Shown one piece after another: positions 33,001-40,261 of a DNA stretch of 64,000 bases. Numbering within the stretch: the stretch's first letter is position 1; every line of letters starts with the position of its first letter. Where the stretch lies: contig JAEZGX010000038.1 of NCBI GenBank assembly GCA_023416735.1, positions 1 to 64,000 of the forward strand. The letters are read 5' to 3'. The stretch is from Verrucomicrobiota bacterium (GTDB lineage Bacteria > Verrucomicrobiota > Verrucomicrobiia > Opitutales > Opitutaceae). A program made the position numbers and the translations under genes. The notes beneath the pieces were generated by a model. The model did not search any database, was not told where the DNA came from, and worked only from the letters and a program-made list of their open reading frames with translations.

Positions 33001-34085
33001 AGCGCGCTTTCAAACGCCGTCACCGCCTCGCCGTAGTTTTTCTGTGCATACAGGGCCTGGCCTTGCAGGCCAAACGCCTCGCGTTCCCTCACCGCGGCTT
33101 CGTCAGCCGCGGCCTGCGCTTTCGCCGCCAGCTCGTTCGCCGCCCGTCGCTGCTCGCGTGCCGCCGCGCCCGCCTGCCCCGCATTCGCCGCGGCCGCCGT
33201 GAAATTCTTCTGCGCAAACTCCGCCAGCGCGCGATCCATGAAGTTCGCCTGCGGATCCGCGCGCACCGCCGCGACGAAGAGGTTGATCCCCGACCGCAAC
33301 TGCGCTTCCGCCAGACTTTCCTTCGCCGCCACCGCCGCCAGCGCTCGGTTGAACTGCTCCTCGTCGCTCAGCTTCAACTGCTCCAGCTCCGCCTGCTGCT
33401 GCGTGTAAGCGTCCGCGACCGCCTGAATGTAGCGTCGCTGCTTCTCGATCTCCGTTTCCAGCTTCGCCACGGTCGCCTCTGTTTTGTCCGCCCGCTGGCT
33501 CAGCCACCACACGCCCCCGCCCAACAAACCAATCGCCACGAGGCCGATGGCCACTCCGCGAGCGAGATGCGAACGCGACTTCTTCAACTCGCCCGTGAGA
33601 TGCTCCACCGCCGTCTGCAGTTCGCGCACTTTCAGCGACAGCTCGCCACGATCCCCGACCTGATAAAACAGATGATCCGTCGCCCGCAGTGCCGCCCGAT
33701 GGGCCTGTTGCAGCGCTCGTTTATCATCTTCCTCGGGCTGATGCGGATCGTAGGCGAAGTCGTCGCCGCACACGAAAACGTAGAGCGGCTTTCCCAATTC
33801 CCGCGCCACGTCATATTCCATCTGCGTGTAGCTGCGCCGCGGCTCTCCTGCCGCCCGCTCTCGCGGCTCGGCGCCATAGTAGTTACCCGCGATATGCACC
33901 ACCGCATCGCACGCCACGATCCGCGCCCGCAACATGTCGCGCACACTGCGATAATCCGGCGGAAAATTCGTCTGCTCCACCGGCACGCAGCCCAGCGTCA
34001 GCAGCGCTTCTTTCACGAGCTGCCGACACGAACGCAGGTCCGCGCTCGTTGCACTGATGAAAACCTCGGGACGGCGGGGCGTCAT
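30051..34085 (-). CDS. DUF4062-transmembrane-TPR protein
   Basis: A protein of about 1344 residues with three parts. Residues 6-110 are a DUF4062 (TIR-like fold) domain: EVFISATSADLRSCRQLVKEAL, CDAVVHIAGNYYG and SYTQMEYDVARELGKPLYVFV. One membrane helix follows at about 176-196 and a coiled coil at 200-245. The rest is a long helical array with at least 16 repeats of a WAxxQxxLAxAL-type TPR unit, each about 50 residues and often preceded by a TR-x4-P motif. This architecture is common in signalling or conflict proteins. I chose the ATG at 34085; a GTG at 34091 adds two residues. It heads the operon that continues with the lipoprotein and Mla-like genes. Confidence 0.85.
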   Translation of the reverse strand: MTPRRPEVFISATSADLRSCRQLVKEALLTLGCVPVEQTNFPPDYRSVRDMLRARIVACDAVVHIAGNYYGAEPRERAAGEPRRSYTQMEYDVARELGKPLYVFVCGDDFAYDPHQPEEDDKRALQQAHRAALRATDHLFYQVGDRGELSLKVRELQTAVEHLTGELKKSRSHLARGVAIGLVAIGLLGGGVWWLSQRADKTEATVAKLETEIEKQRRYIQAVADAYTQQQAELEQLKLSDEEQFNRALAAVAAKESLAEAQLRSGINLFVAAVRADPQANFMDRALAEFAQKNFTAAAANAGQAGAAAREQRRAANELAAKAQAAADEAAVREREAFGLQGQALYAQKNYGEAVTAFESALEATTRERAPKAWGDLQRRMAKALDSWADVSEGRAIAERRDRAIASFRAALEVLTPQESPSEWGFAQNHLGNALSSKAVESVDAEPLLAEAATAFEAALTVRTRATSPQDWAATQNNLANLARSRGLAALQPARGRFFAEAVRRFREALEVRDPKAEPAAWSGLQNNLGIVLGDQADEAMGAERARLRRESVEAFQRAGGAVERQAYPEEWANAQANLGIALSSQARDANEREAPKLRAAAIAAYRAALDVYTRATHPQDWARVQGDLADATEDEADEAPVEERRARRAEIAAMHRASLQVETRETLPVGWANRQHALAVVLRNAARDAEGEERLGLLREAETAARAVLTLYARDRAPQEWAEARRRLADILARQGYELIGEARAKVRIEAVTLRRDVLEVLSRGARSLGWAEAQLDLADALDDRASDLVDPERMALRQEAVAACRAALDVFTRDGTPQEWARAQSLLAYILNALREDSADAGHAELQAQVLAARRAVLEVYTREEFPEAWASGQLALSNALWVQARYYTTGAERLTLFAEAAEAARSTFAVYRVEIDPDGWAAAQARLAAALNALAAESGSEDERLKFRRTEIDARRAQLTVHTRAGQPLRWAGAQLSLANSLSALAAMLDDAEGAAAAEEAFEGYRAVMEVYSREEMPQDWAAAQADYAMALMRRGWAMDDKTRRVEFFSRAIEARRRVLEVTTRDGQPLAWATQAGLLAMHLIDRGKELEGEAAVQAMGEGIALHRSTLEFWRDGYPYQWAEDHRTLASALAAQAEHSAGEQKIRLLAEAVEALRTGLTQAHTGGDGLVLGLRRDLADTLQTLADEATGAERTRLLKETIEAYRAAIEAGDRVLPLETGGRNAALGWGLYRARLAGALNDYAAEVSGAERSASYKEAIERAREGLQVKEASAINAALNELQLARALVREADGFQGEERSTRLKEAGERARAARKEITPELSKELAAVADRIVAEAREGEG

Positions 34086-34086
34086 C

Positions 34087-34102
34087 GGCACGAAGTCGTG
34101 CC
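34087..34102. promoter_or_regulatory. palindrome over the start region of the DUF4062-TPR gene
   Basis: GGCACGA-AG-TCGTGCC is a perfect inverted repeat (7-bp arms, 2-base spacer) directly upstream of the ATG at 34085 on the minus strand, where a ribosome-binding site would be. It could be a repressor operator or an mRNA hairpin that limits translation. No recognised regulator site is claimed. Confidence 0.5.
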
Positions 34103-34239
34103 AACCTTGCGCAAAAACAATAGTCGAAGCATGGCAGCGAAGCGGAGCTGGAACGCGGTTGTGATGCTCAAGCCTCCGCCCGGAGTCTAGTGGAAACTCG
34201 GGGCTTCGGCCCGTGTGCCCGCAACAGACGCCGGAAATA

Positions 34240-34905
34240 CTAGTGTGGATACAACTGTCCCAGAACGAATTCAGCCACGTCCGCCTTCGGCGCCGGCCCG
34301 AAATTCGTCCGCTGCCCGCCCGCGCCGATCAGCGTCACCGCGTTCGCCTCCGCCTCCATCCCCACACCGGGAGCCGACACATCGTTCGCCACAATCCAGT
34401 CGAGGTTTTTCTCCACCAGTTTCCGTCGCGCATACGTTTCAAGTTCGTGCGTCTCCGCCGCGAATCCCACCACCATCTGCTCCGCGCGCTTCCTCGCCGC
34501 GAGTGTCTTCAACACATCCACCGTCGGCACCAATTCGAGCACCTGCGCTCCGGCCGTTTTCTTCCGCTTCTGCGCCGACACGTCTTTCGGCCGATAATCC
34601 GCCACCGCCGCCACCGCGATGAAAAGATCGCACAACGCAAACAAGGGTTCGCACGCCGCGAGCATTTCCGCGGCCGACGTCACGCGATGCACCGTCACGC
34701 CTTGCGGCGGCACGAGCGCCACCGGTCCGCTCACCAGATCAACTTTCCACCCGCGTCGCGCCGCCGCCGCCGCGAGCGCATAGCCCATCTTCCCGCTCGA
34801 GCCGTTGCTCAGGAAACGCACGGGATCGAGATGCTCGCGCGTCGGCCCCGCCGTGAGCAAACAGCGAAAGGAGCGCGGAACGTTGAGCGTTGATGCCGTC
34901 GACAT
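34240..34905 (-). CDS. coaB: phosphopantothenate-cysteine ligase (CoaB domain only)
   Basis: A 221-residue CoaB, joining 4'-phosphopantothenate and cysteine in coenzyme A synthesis. Diagnostic parts are LLTAGPTREHLDPVRFLSN, SSGKMGYALA, IAVAAVADYRPKD (the conserved AAVADY/W-type motif), and KKTAGAQVLELVPTVDVL. The CoaC (decarboxylase) half found in fused CoaBC proteins is absent. I chose the ATG at 34905; this start lies inside the 3' part of the upstream YfiR-like frame, an overlap of 167 bases. Confidence 0.92.
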   Translation of the reverse strand: MSTASTLNVPRSFRCLLTAGPTREHLDPVRFLSNGSSGKMGYALAAAAARRGWKVDLVSGPVALVPPQGVTVHRVTSAAEMLAACEPLFALCDLFIAVAAVADYRPKDVSAQKRKKTAGAQVLELVPTVDVLKTLAARKRAEQMVVGFAAETHELETYARRKLVEKNLDWIVANDVSAPGVGMEAEANAVTLIGAGGQRTNFGPAPKADVAEFVLGQLYPH

Positions 34906-35569
34906 AAACTGACGGCTCCAGCTTCGGCCGGAAATCCTGCACGACGACACTTTTCGCGGGGAACGGCAGCACATTCGACCTCCGCCGAGTCGACACGATT
35001 TCCGCGGGTCGCAACAGCTTCGAACTGATCCGCAACCCCACCGCCTTTGCCTCGCCCGGATTGATTTGAATCTTCATCCGTCCATCGCTCGGCACCAGGC
35101 CAATCATTCCGCCGCGCGCCGCGAAGCCAGGAATGTCGCTCACCGTCAGCACGGGTTTTCCCTCCAGCAACTCGAGAATCCGCCCAAGGCGCGGCTCTTC
35201 CGAAGCCGCAATGAACACCTCGTCGCAATCGATCGCATCCTCGACGCGTTCGATGCGCTTCACCACCAAGCGCCGCCCCGCCACGCCTTCGCCTTTCACC
35301 GCCGCATCCAGCGCCGGCCCGAACGGATCCGTTCCCAGCACTCCGATCACCAGCGGCGAACCCGCGCGCTGCGACGCCCCGGGCCAATCCACAAAGCGCG
35401 TGAAGTTGAAGAGAAACACCGCCTTGACCGCGGCCTCCCGCGCGCGCGCATCCGGCAATGCCGCCGCCGCACCCGACGCCAGTGTCGGCGTCGCCCCCAA
35501 TACCAGCGCCGCCAGCACATGACGCACCGGCCGCACCCACGAAAGCGGAGTTGAACCTAAAAACGCCAT
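34739..35569 (-). CDS. YfiR-like (DUF4154) periplasmic protein with an odd C-terminal extension
   Basis: A 276-residue protein. After a signal peptide (about residues 1-37), AAVKAVFLFNFTRFVDWPG starts the YfiR/DUF4154 domain, which continues through DEVFIAASEEPRL, KPVLTVSDIPGFAARGG and KIQINPGEAKAVGLRISSKL. In the family the protein ends soon after this. Here the frame runs on for about 90 low-complexity residues and overlaps the coaB start, so a lost stop or small frameshift is possible. The start overlaps the TonB-dependent receptor stop by 13 bases; this pair often accompanies signalling proteins, and YfiR represses a diguanylate cyclase in Pseudomonas. Confidence 0.83.
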   Translation of the reverse strand: MAFLGSTPLSWVRPVRHVLAALVLGATPTLASGAAAALPDARAREAAVKAVFLFNFTRFVDWPGASQRAGSPLVIGVLGTDPFGPALDAAVKGEGVAGRRLVVKRIERVEDAIDCDEVFIAASEEPRLGRILELLEGKPVLTVSDIPGFAARGGMIGLVPSDGRMKIQINPGEAKAVGLRISSKLLRPAEIVSTRRRSNVLPFPAKSVVVQDFRPKLEPSVYVDGINAQRSALLSLFAHGGADARASRSRAFPEQRLEREDGLCARGGGGATRVES

Positions 35570-37554
35570 GCTACTTTCCCGAAGAGGCTGCGACGAATCT
35601 CGACCCGCGTCGGGCCGGGCAAGCCCATCTCCGGGTGGTGATCGTTCAACAGGTTTCGTCCGATCACGGAGATTTCGAGATTCTCCGAAAGCGGCACCGC
35701 TACCCGCGCATTCAGCTCCGCATAACTGGGCACCGTCGCCACCTGTCCTGAGTTGTTCAATTCGACCGTATCGACCCACCGGAAATGCAGATCGAACTCC
35801 ATGTCGTTCGGCAGATCGAAAGACGACGCCAGGATCCACTGGTGCTGCGGATCGGCCGTCTCGCTCAGCGCATTGTTGATATCCGTCCCACCGGGTCGCA
35901 CCCGCAAATCCGTCTGCAAATACGCATAGCCGCCGTGCACCCGCCAGCCGGGCAACACATCCGCATCGAACGCCAGCTCGAGGCCATGGCTTCGTCCTTC
36001 CAGGTCATTCCCCACCACAAAAGGCATGATCGTGCCCGGCGTCGTTCCCACACTGCGCACGTCGCTATACTCGTTATAAAAAATCGAAACCGATCCCACC
36101 ACTCGCTGCGCCACCTGCCCGCGCAACCCCGCCTCATACGCAATGACTTTCTCCGCCCCGAAACGATCGCTCCCTTCCACGAACGCCGGCCCCGCACTCG
36201 GCTGGCGCACATCGCGATCGATCCGCGAAGGCGTTCGCACCGCCCGCGAGATCGCGCCCCACACCAGACCATGTCCGCCGATACTCTGCTGCATGCGGAT
36301 CGAGGGCTCCCATTCGAACCCCGTGTAATGTGTGTCCTCTAGCTTCGCGCCCAGCGTGAGCACACGCCCTCCGCCAAGTTCGATCTGATCCTGAAAAAAT
36401 CCGCTCACCAGCTCTTGCCGCGCATCCGCCGGATCCAACCCCAGTGCCGGCGCCGCCTTCGATTCGTCCTCGATAAGTCTATAACCCAATCCCCACACGA
36501 TCGTATGCGAACCCATCGATGCGAATCGGTGCTGAAAATCCAAATCGTAAGTCTCCAGATCGTCGAAGAGCTTGCCCGCCGGCCCGAACGGGCCCTTCGC
36601 CACCGGCAGCCGCAGAAAAGCGCGGTCATAATATAGCTGCAGCTGGAAATCCGACCCATCCGCCAAGAATCGCGACCAGCGTCCCAGGAGATTTCCGCCC
36701 GCAACTTTTCCTTCTCCTGCGCCGACGACACCTTCGTAGCCTTGATAAATATCGCCCTGCAACGTGAGCACCTGATCCGTCGACTCTGCATCGAGCCGAA
36801 ACCCGCCCTGCGAAACCTCCGCACCATCGCCCGCCCGCGCTCCGTTCGAGAAGACTTCATCGTCCCGCTCGAAATGCTTCGCATATACCCGAAAGAAAAC
36901 CTCCGGCGCCACCTTCCCGCCGAAACGGATCGCACCTTGCTCCTCGAGCTGGTTGCCCATCCCCCATTCGGTATAAATTCCCTGCGTTTCCGCCGCGCTC
37001 TTTGTCGTGACATTTATCACGCCGTTCACCGCGTTCGCTCCCCACAGCGCACCACCCGGACCGCTGATCACTTCGATCCGTTCGAGGTCTTCCAAGAGGT
37101 AATCTTGGACATCCCAACGCACCCCCGACCAGAGGGGCGTGTAAACCGCCCGTCCGTCGATCATCACCAGCAGCTTGTTCCCGAGTTCGGTATTAAACCC
37201 GCGCGCGCTGATCGCCCAGTCGTGCGTGTTCTTCTGCGCCACATGAAGATTGCTCGCCAGCCGCAACGCCTCCGGCAACCGCGTCGCCGCCGACCGGCGA
37301 ATGTCCCAATTCGTGATCACCTGCAACGCCGACGGCGCCTGCGCGAGCGACATCGGCAGTCGCGACACCGACGTCACCTCCACTTGTAACAATTCCTCCA
37401 CGCTCAATCGCTTCAGCCGCTCAACCTCCGAAGCGGACGCCACCGCCACGCCCAACAGCCCACCCAGCCACCAGCGCAAACCTCTGCTTCCGCGAGGCGC
37501 TCGCTGTAGACAAAATTGGGATACGTGTGCGATGAGGTTCAAGTCGTCCGACAC
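35557..37554 (-). CDS. TonB-dependent outer-membrane receptor
   Basis: A 665-residue outer-membrane receptor. A hydrophobic segment near residues 28-42 serves as signal peptide after a GTG start. The plug domain has LPEALRLASNLHV, WAISARGFNTELGNKLLVMIDGR, ERIEVISGPGGALWGANAVNGVINV, all standard TonB plug motifs. A beta-barrel follows, ending VEIRRSLFGKVAWRF with the terminal Phe. The substrate is unknown; the gene overlaps the YfiR-like gene, suggesting joint signalling or uptake rather than iron alone. No riboswitch is visible upstream. Confidence 0.9.
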   Translation of the reverse strand: MSDDLNLIAHVSQFCLQRAPRGSRGLRWWLGGLLGVAVASASEVERLKRLSVEELLQVEVTSVSRLPMSLAQAPSALQVITNWDIRRSAATRLPEALRLASNLHVAQKNTHDWAISARGFNTELGNKLLVMIDGRAVYTPLWSGVRWDVQDYLLEDLERIEVISGPGGALWGANAVNGVINVTTKSAAETQGIYTEWGMGNQLEEQGAIRFGGKVAPEVFFRVYAKHFERDDEVFSNGARAGDGAEVSQGGFRLDAESTDQVLTLQGDIYQGYEGVVGAGEGKVAGGNLLGRWSRFLADGSDFQLQLYYDRAFLRLPVAKGPFGPAGKLFDDLETYDLDFQHRFASMGSHTIVWGLGYRLIEDESKAAPALGLDPADARQELVSGFFQDQIELGGGRVLTLGAKLEDTHYTGFEWEPSIRMQQSIGGHGLVWGAISRAVRTPSRIDRDVRQPSAGPAFVEGSDRFGAEKVIAYEAGLRGQVAQRVVGSVSIFYNEYSDVRSVGTTPGTIMPFVVGNDLEGRSHGLELAFDADVLPGWRVHGGYAYLQTDLRVRPGGTDINNALSETADPQHQWILASSFDLPNDMEFDLHFRWVDTVELNNSGQVATVPSYAELNARVAVPLSENLEISVIGRNLLNDHHPEMGLPGPTRVEIRRSLFGKVAWRF

Positions 37555-37620
37555 AGAAGATCACACCTTTTCCAGGCGCAAAATCAGTCCGCAAAAAAAC
37601 CCGTAAAACAACCTATCGCA

Positions 37621-38247
37621 TCATCTTTCCTCACTTTTCGCTTCTTCCGCGCCTCGCGCCCATTCTGCGAACCGCGCCCACGCCCGCGCCCGATGACTGA
37701 TCCGGTTCTTCACGTCCTCGCCCAACTCCGCGTAGCTTTGCTCGAAACCATCCGGCACAAAAAGCGGATCGTATCCAAAACCCCCGCCGCCCTTCGGCTC
37801 ACGCAGCAACCGCCCGCCGCACACACCTTCAAAAATTTCCTCTTCTCCACCTCCCGGCAGCACCAACAACACACAGAGAAAATGCGCCCCTCGCCGGTCG
37901 TCCGGCACGTCCCGCATCACCTGAGTGAGCTTGCGCAAATTCGCCGCCGGGTCGTGCTCCGGGCCCGCGTAATACGCCGACTCCACGCCCGGTCCTCCTT
38001 CGAGCGCATCCACGCAAACGCCGCTGTCGTCCGCCAACACCCACGCGTCCACCGGCAACTTCGCTTTCAACGCCCGCGCCTTCTTTCGCGCGTTGCCCAC
38101 AAAGGTTCCCGCATCCTCCACCACGTCCGGCATTTCGCCCACTTCGCGCGCCGACACAATCTCGAGCGGCAATCCCGCTGCGCGCGCCATCCGTTGCAGC
38201 TCCGCCGCCTTGTGTGCGTTTCCCGATGCGAAATAGATGCGCCTCAT
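37621..38247 (-). CDS. rdgB: non-canonical purine NTP pyrophosphatase, RdgB/HAM1 family
   Basis: A 208-residue house-cleaning enzyme that hydrolyses ITP, XTP and their deoxy forms. Motifs are IYFASGNAHKAAEL at the start, FVGNARKKARAL, ADDSGVCVDALEGGPGVESAYYAG, and GGGFGYDPLFVPDG with the C-terminal ISHRARA. The ATG at 38247 gives normal length. It follows ribD by 28 bases on the same strand. Confidence 0.96.
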   Translation of the reverse strand: MRRIYFASGNAHKAAELQRMARAAGLPLEIVSAREVGEMPDVVEDAGTFVGNARKKARALKAKLPVDAWVLADDSGVCVDALEGGPGVESAYYAGPEHDPAANLRKLTQVMRDVPDDRRGAHFLCVLLVLPGGGEEEIFEGVCGGRLLREPKGGGGFGYDPLFVPDGFEQSYAELGEDVKNRISHRARAWARFAEWARGAEEAKSEER

Positions 38248-38275
38248 CCCGATGGTTCTGCTCGTCACCGGTCGC

Positions 38276-39436
38276 TCACCCGAGCCGAAACTTTGTCTCA
38301 TCGATAAACAGTTTTTCGGGATACTCCACGCGTCCGCGCGTCAGCACATCGTCGCCCAGCTGCTCCACTTTCAATTCGCGCAGCCGGATCGCATTCGAGA
38401 GCCGTTCGGTCCGCAGGCCATTGAACATCGGCATCGCCCGATCGTCCGCCAACAACAGCGGCGCGCGATAAACGAAAAGATAATCCAACTGCCGGTCCTG
38501 CATCATCTGACTCACCAGCTGCGCGCCACCTTCCACCATCACGCCAGAGATCCGCTCCTCGACACACTTCTTCCGAAAATCCGCAAACGGCACGCGCTGC
38601 GTCGGCGAGGGCAACACCCACACTTGCACTCCCAGATCGCGCAGCTTTCGCACATAGCCCAACCCGCCGTGCTGCGTCGTCACCACCACCGTTCGTTCGT
38701 GAAACTCGTCCGTGTAAAGCGCCGGCAAATGCCGGTCGATCACCGTGCGTAACAGTCCGTCGAATACGAAGCGCACCGGACACCACTCCTCCGCCCCCGG
38801 CACGCGCGCCGTCAGCCGCGGATTATCCTTCAACACCGTGCCCGCCCCCACCGCGATCGCCGGAAACACCCGCCGCCAACGATGCGTATCCGCGCGCGCG
38901 ATCTCGCCCGTGATCCATTTCGACTCGCCCGTGCGGCACGCCATCCGTCCATCGAGCGTCACCGCCGACTTCGACGCGATCAGCGGCGTGTTGCGCGTGA
39001 TCCAGTGATTGAAAATCAAATTCAGGTCCGCGCACTCCTGCTCCAGCACGCCGGTCGTCACTTCGATCCCGGCCGCGCGCAACACTTCGAATCCTTTCCC
39101 CGCATGCGCCGGATTCGGATCCGTCGCTCCCACCACCACGTGCTTGATGCCCGACGCGATGATCGCCTCCGTGCACGCGCCCGTGCGCCCATGCGTCGAA
39201 CAGGGCTCCAACGTCACATAAAGAATCGCGCCCGGGCGCGGCGCCTTCCCTCGCGCCAACAACGCCAGCCGCTCCGCATGCGGCCCGCCATCCGGCGCCG
39301 TCGCGCCTTCGGCGACCACCTGCCCTTCCTCGACGATCACTGCGCCGACCATCGGATTGGGCTGCGTCGCGCCCCAGACGCTGCGCGCCTGCTGCAGGGC
39401 TCGGCGCATGAACACCTCATGCTGCGCCATATTCAT
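38276..39436 (-). CDS. ribD: bifunctional riboflavin biosynthesis deaminase/reductase
   Basis: A 386-residue RibD. The deaminase half has GATQPNPMVGAVIV, the zinc motif GGPHAERLAL and LEPCSTHGRTGACTEAI with the Cys ligands. The reductase half begins near SKSAVTLDGRMACRTGESKW (the usual K-x-A-x-SLDG pattern) and ends with FMVEGG-like VMVEGGAQLV. Together they catalyse two early steps of riboflavin synthesis. I chose the ATG at 39436; another ATG at 39430 is equally possible. It lies 82 bases downstream of the MBL hydrolase gene. Confidence 0.95.
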   Translation of the reverse strand: MNMAQHEVFMRRALQQARSVWGATQPNPMVGAVIVEEGQVVAEGATAPDGGPHAERLALLARGKAPRPGAILYVTLEPCSTHGRTGACTEAIIASGIKHVVVGATDPNPAHAGKGFEVLRAAGIEVTTGVLEQECADLNLIFNHWITRNTPLIASKSAVTLDGRMACRTGESKWITGEIARADTHRWRRVFPAIAVGAGTVLKDNPRLTARVPGAEEWCPVRFVFDGLLRTVIDRHLPALYTDEFHERTVVVTTQHGGLGYVRKLRDLGVQVWVLPSPTQRVPFADFRKKCVEERISGVMVEGGAQLVSQMMQDRQLDYLFVYRAPLLLADDRAMPMFNGLRTERLSNAIRLRELKVEQLGDDVLTRGRVEYPEKLFIDETKFRLG

Positions 39437-39518
39437 GTTGAGCGGGAGCACGTATCCAAAGTTAAACGTCGCCTTGAGTCCACTTTGCTTTCCGCCATCG
39501 GCGTCGAATGACGGGACT

Positions 39519-40154
39519 TTAACCACTCACATACGGATTCGTCGATTTCTCCGCCCCCACGGTCGTATCCGGTCCATGTCCCGGGTAAACCACCGTCTCC
39601 TCCGGCAGCGTATAAATCTGCGCGCGAATCGCCCGCTCCAGTGTGTCGAAATCCCCTCCCGGCAAATCCGTTCGCCCAATGCTTCCCGCAAACAGCGCAT
39701 CGCCCACGAAAGCCGCCTTCGCCGCCGCAAAATAAAAGAGCACGTTGCCCGGGCAATGCCCCGGGACATGCCGCACCTCCGCCTGCGTCCCCAACGCCTC
39801 CAACCGGTCACCTTGCTTCACCCAACGGTTCACCTTCACCGGCTCGAGCCCCAATCGCTCGCCCATGAAGCGCTCCATGATCTCCGGCGTTTCGATCATC
39901 GCCCGGTCCTCCGCATGTGCGATCGTCTCAGCCCCGCTCTTCCGCACCACTTCCGCCGCGCCCTGAATATGATCCCAGTGCCCGTGCGTGATCCACAGTC
40001 CCGCCAACCGACACTTCTCCGTCTGCAAGATCGGCTCCACTTCGGCCCACACACCTTGCGGCGCATCGATCAAAATCGCCTCCCCGCGCTCGGGCGAGGT
40101 CAGCAAATACGCGTTCGTCTGAATCGGCCCCGCGGGCAACACATGCAAATTCAC
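39519..40154 (-). CDS. MBL-fold metallo-hydrolase (glyoxalase II-like)
   Basis: A 211-residue metallo-beta-lactamase-fold hydrolase. The metal motif THGHWDH (His57, His59, Asp61, His62) is followed by PGHCPGNVLFYF and FVGDALFAGSIGRTDLPGGD, typical of YcbL/glyoxalase II-like proteins, and ends VVYPGHGPDTTVG. I chose the GTG at 40154 (VNLHVLPAGPIQTNAYL), because the residues further upstream do not match the family. A hydroxyacylglutathione hydrolase-like or persulphide-related activity is possible. It is divergent from leuB. Confidence 0.9.
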   Translation of the reverse strand: MNLHVLPAGPIQTNAYLLTSPERGEAILIDAPQGVWAEVEPILQTEKCRLAGLWITHGHWDHIQGAAEVVRKSGAETIAHAEDRAMIETPEIMERFMGERLGLEPVKVNRWVKQGDRLEALGTQAEVRHVPGHCPGNVLFYFAAAKAAFVGDALFAGSIGRTDLPGGDFDTLERAIRAQIYTLPEETVVYPGHGPDTTVGAEKSTNPYVSG

Positions 40155-40261
40155 GCGGCCCAATCCACGCCCTTCCCGCCTCCGCGCAATCGCAAACCTC
40201 CACCTTCCTTTCGCAAACCGCTCTTGCCACCAATCCCCCCCGCTTGCCACTGTCCGCGTTT

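Noticed and set aside
23659..34091. Classical CBASS operon
   Set aside because: The patatin made me look for a CD-NTase, Cap2 or Cap3 gene on both strands; none is present in this region.
37555..37620. Cobalamin or other riboswitch upstream of the TonB-dependent receptor
   Set aside because: The gap is only about 65 bases and no conserved riboswitch core is visible.
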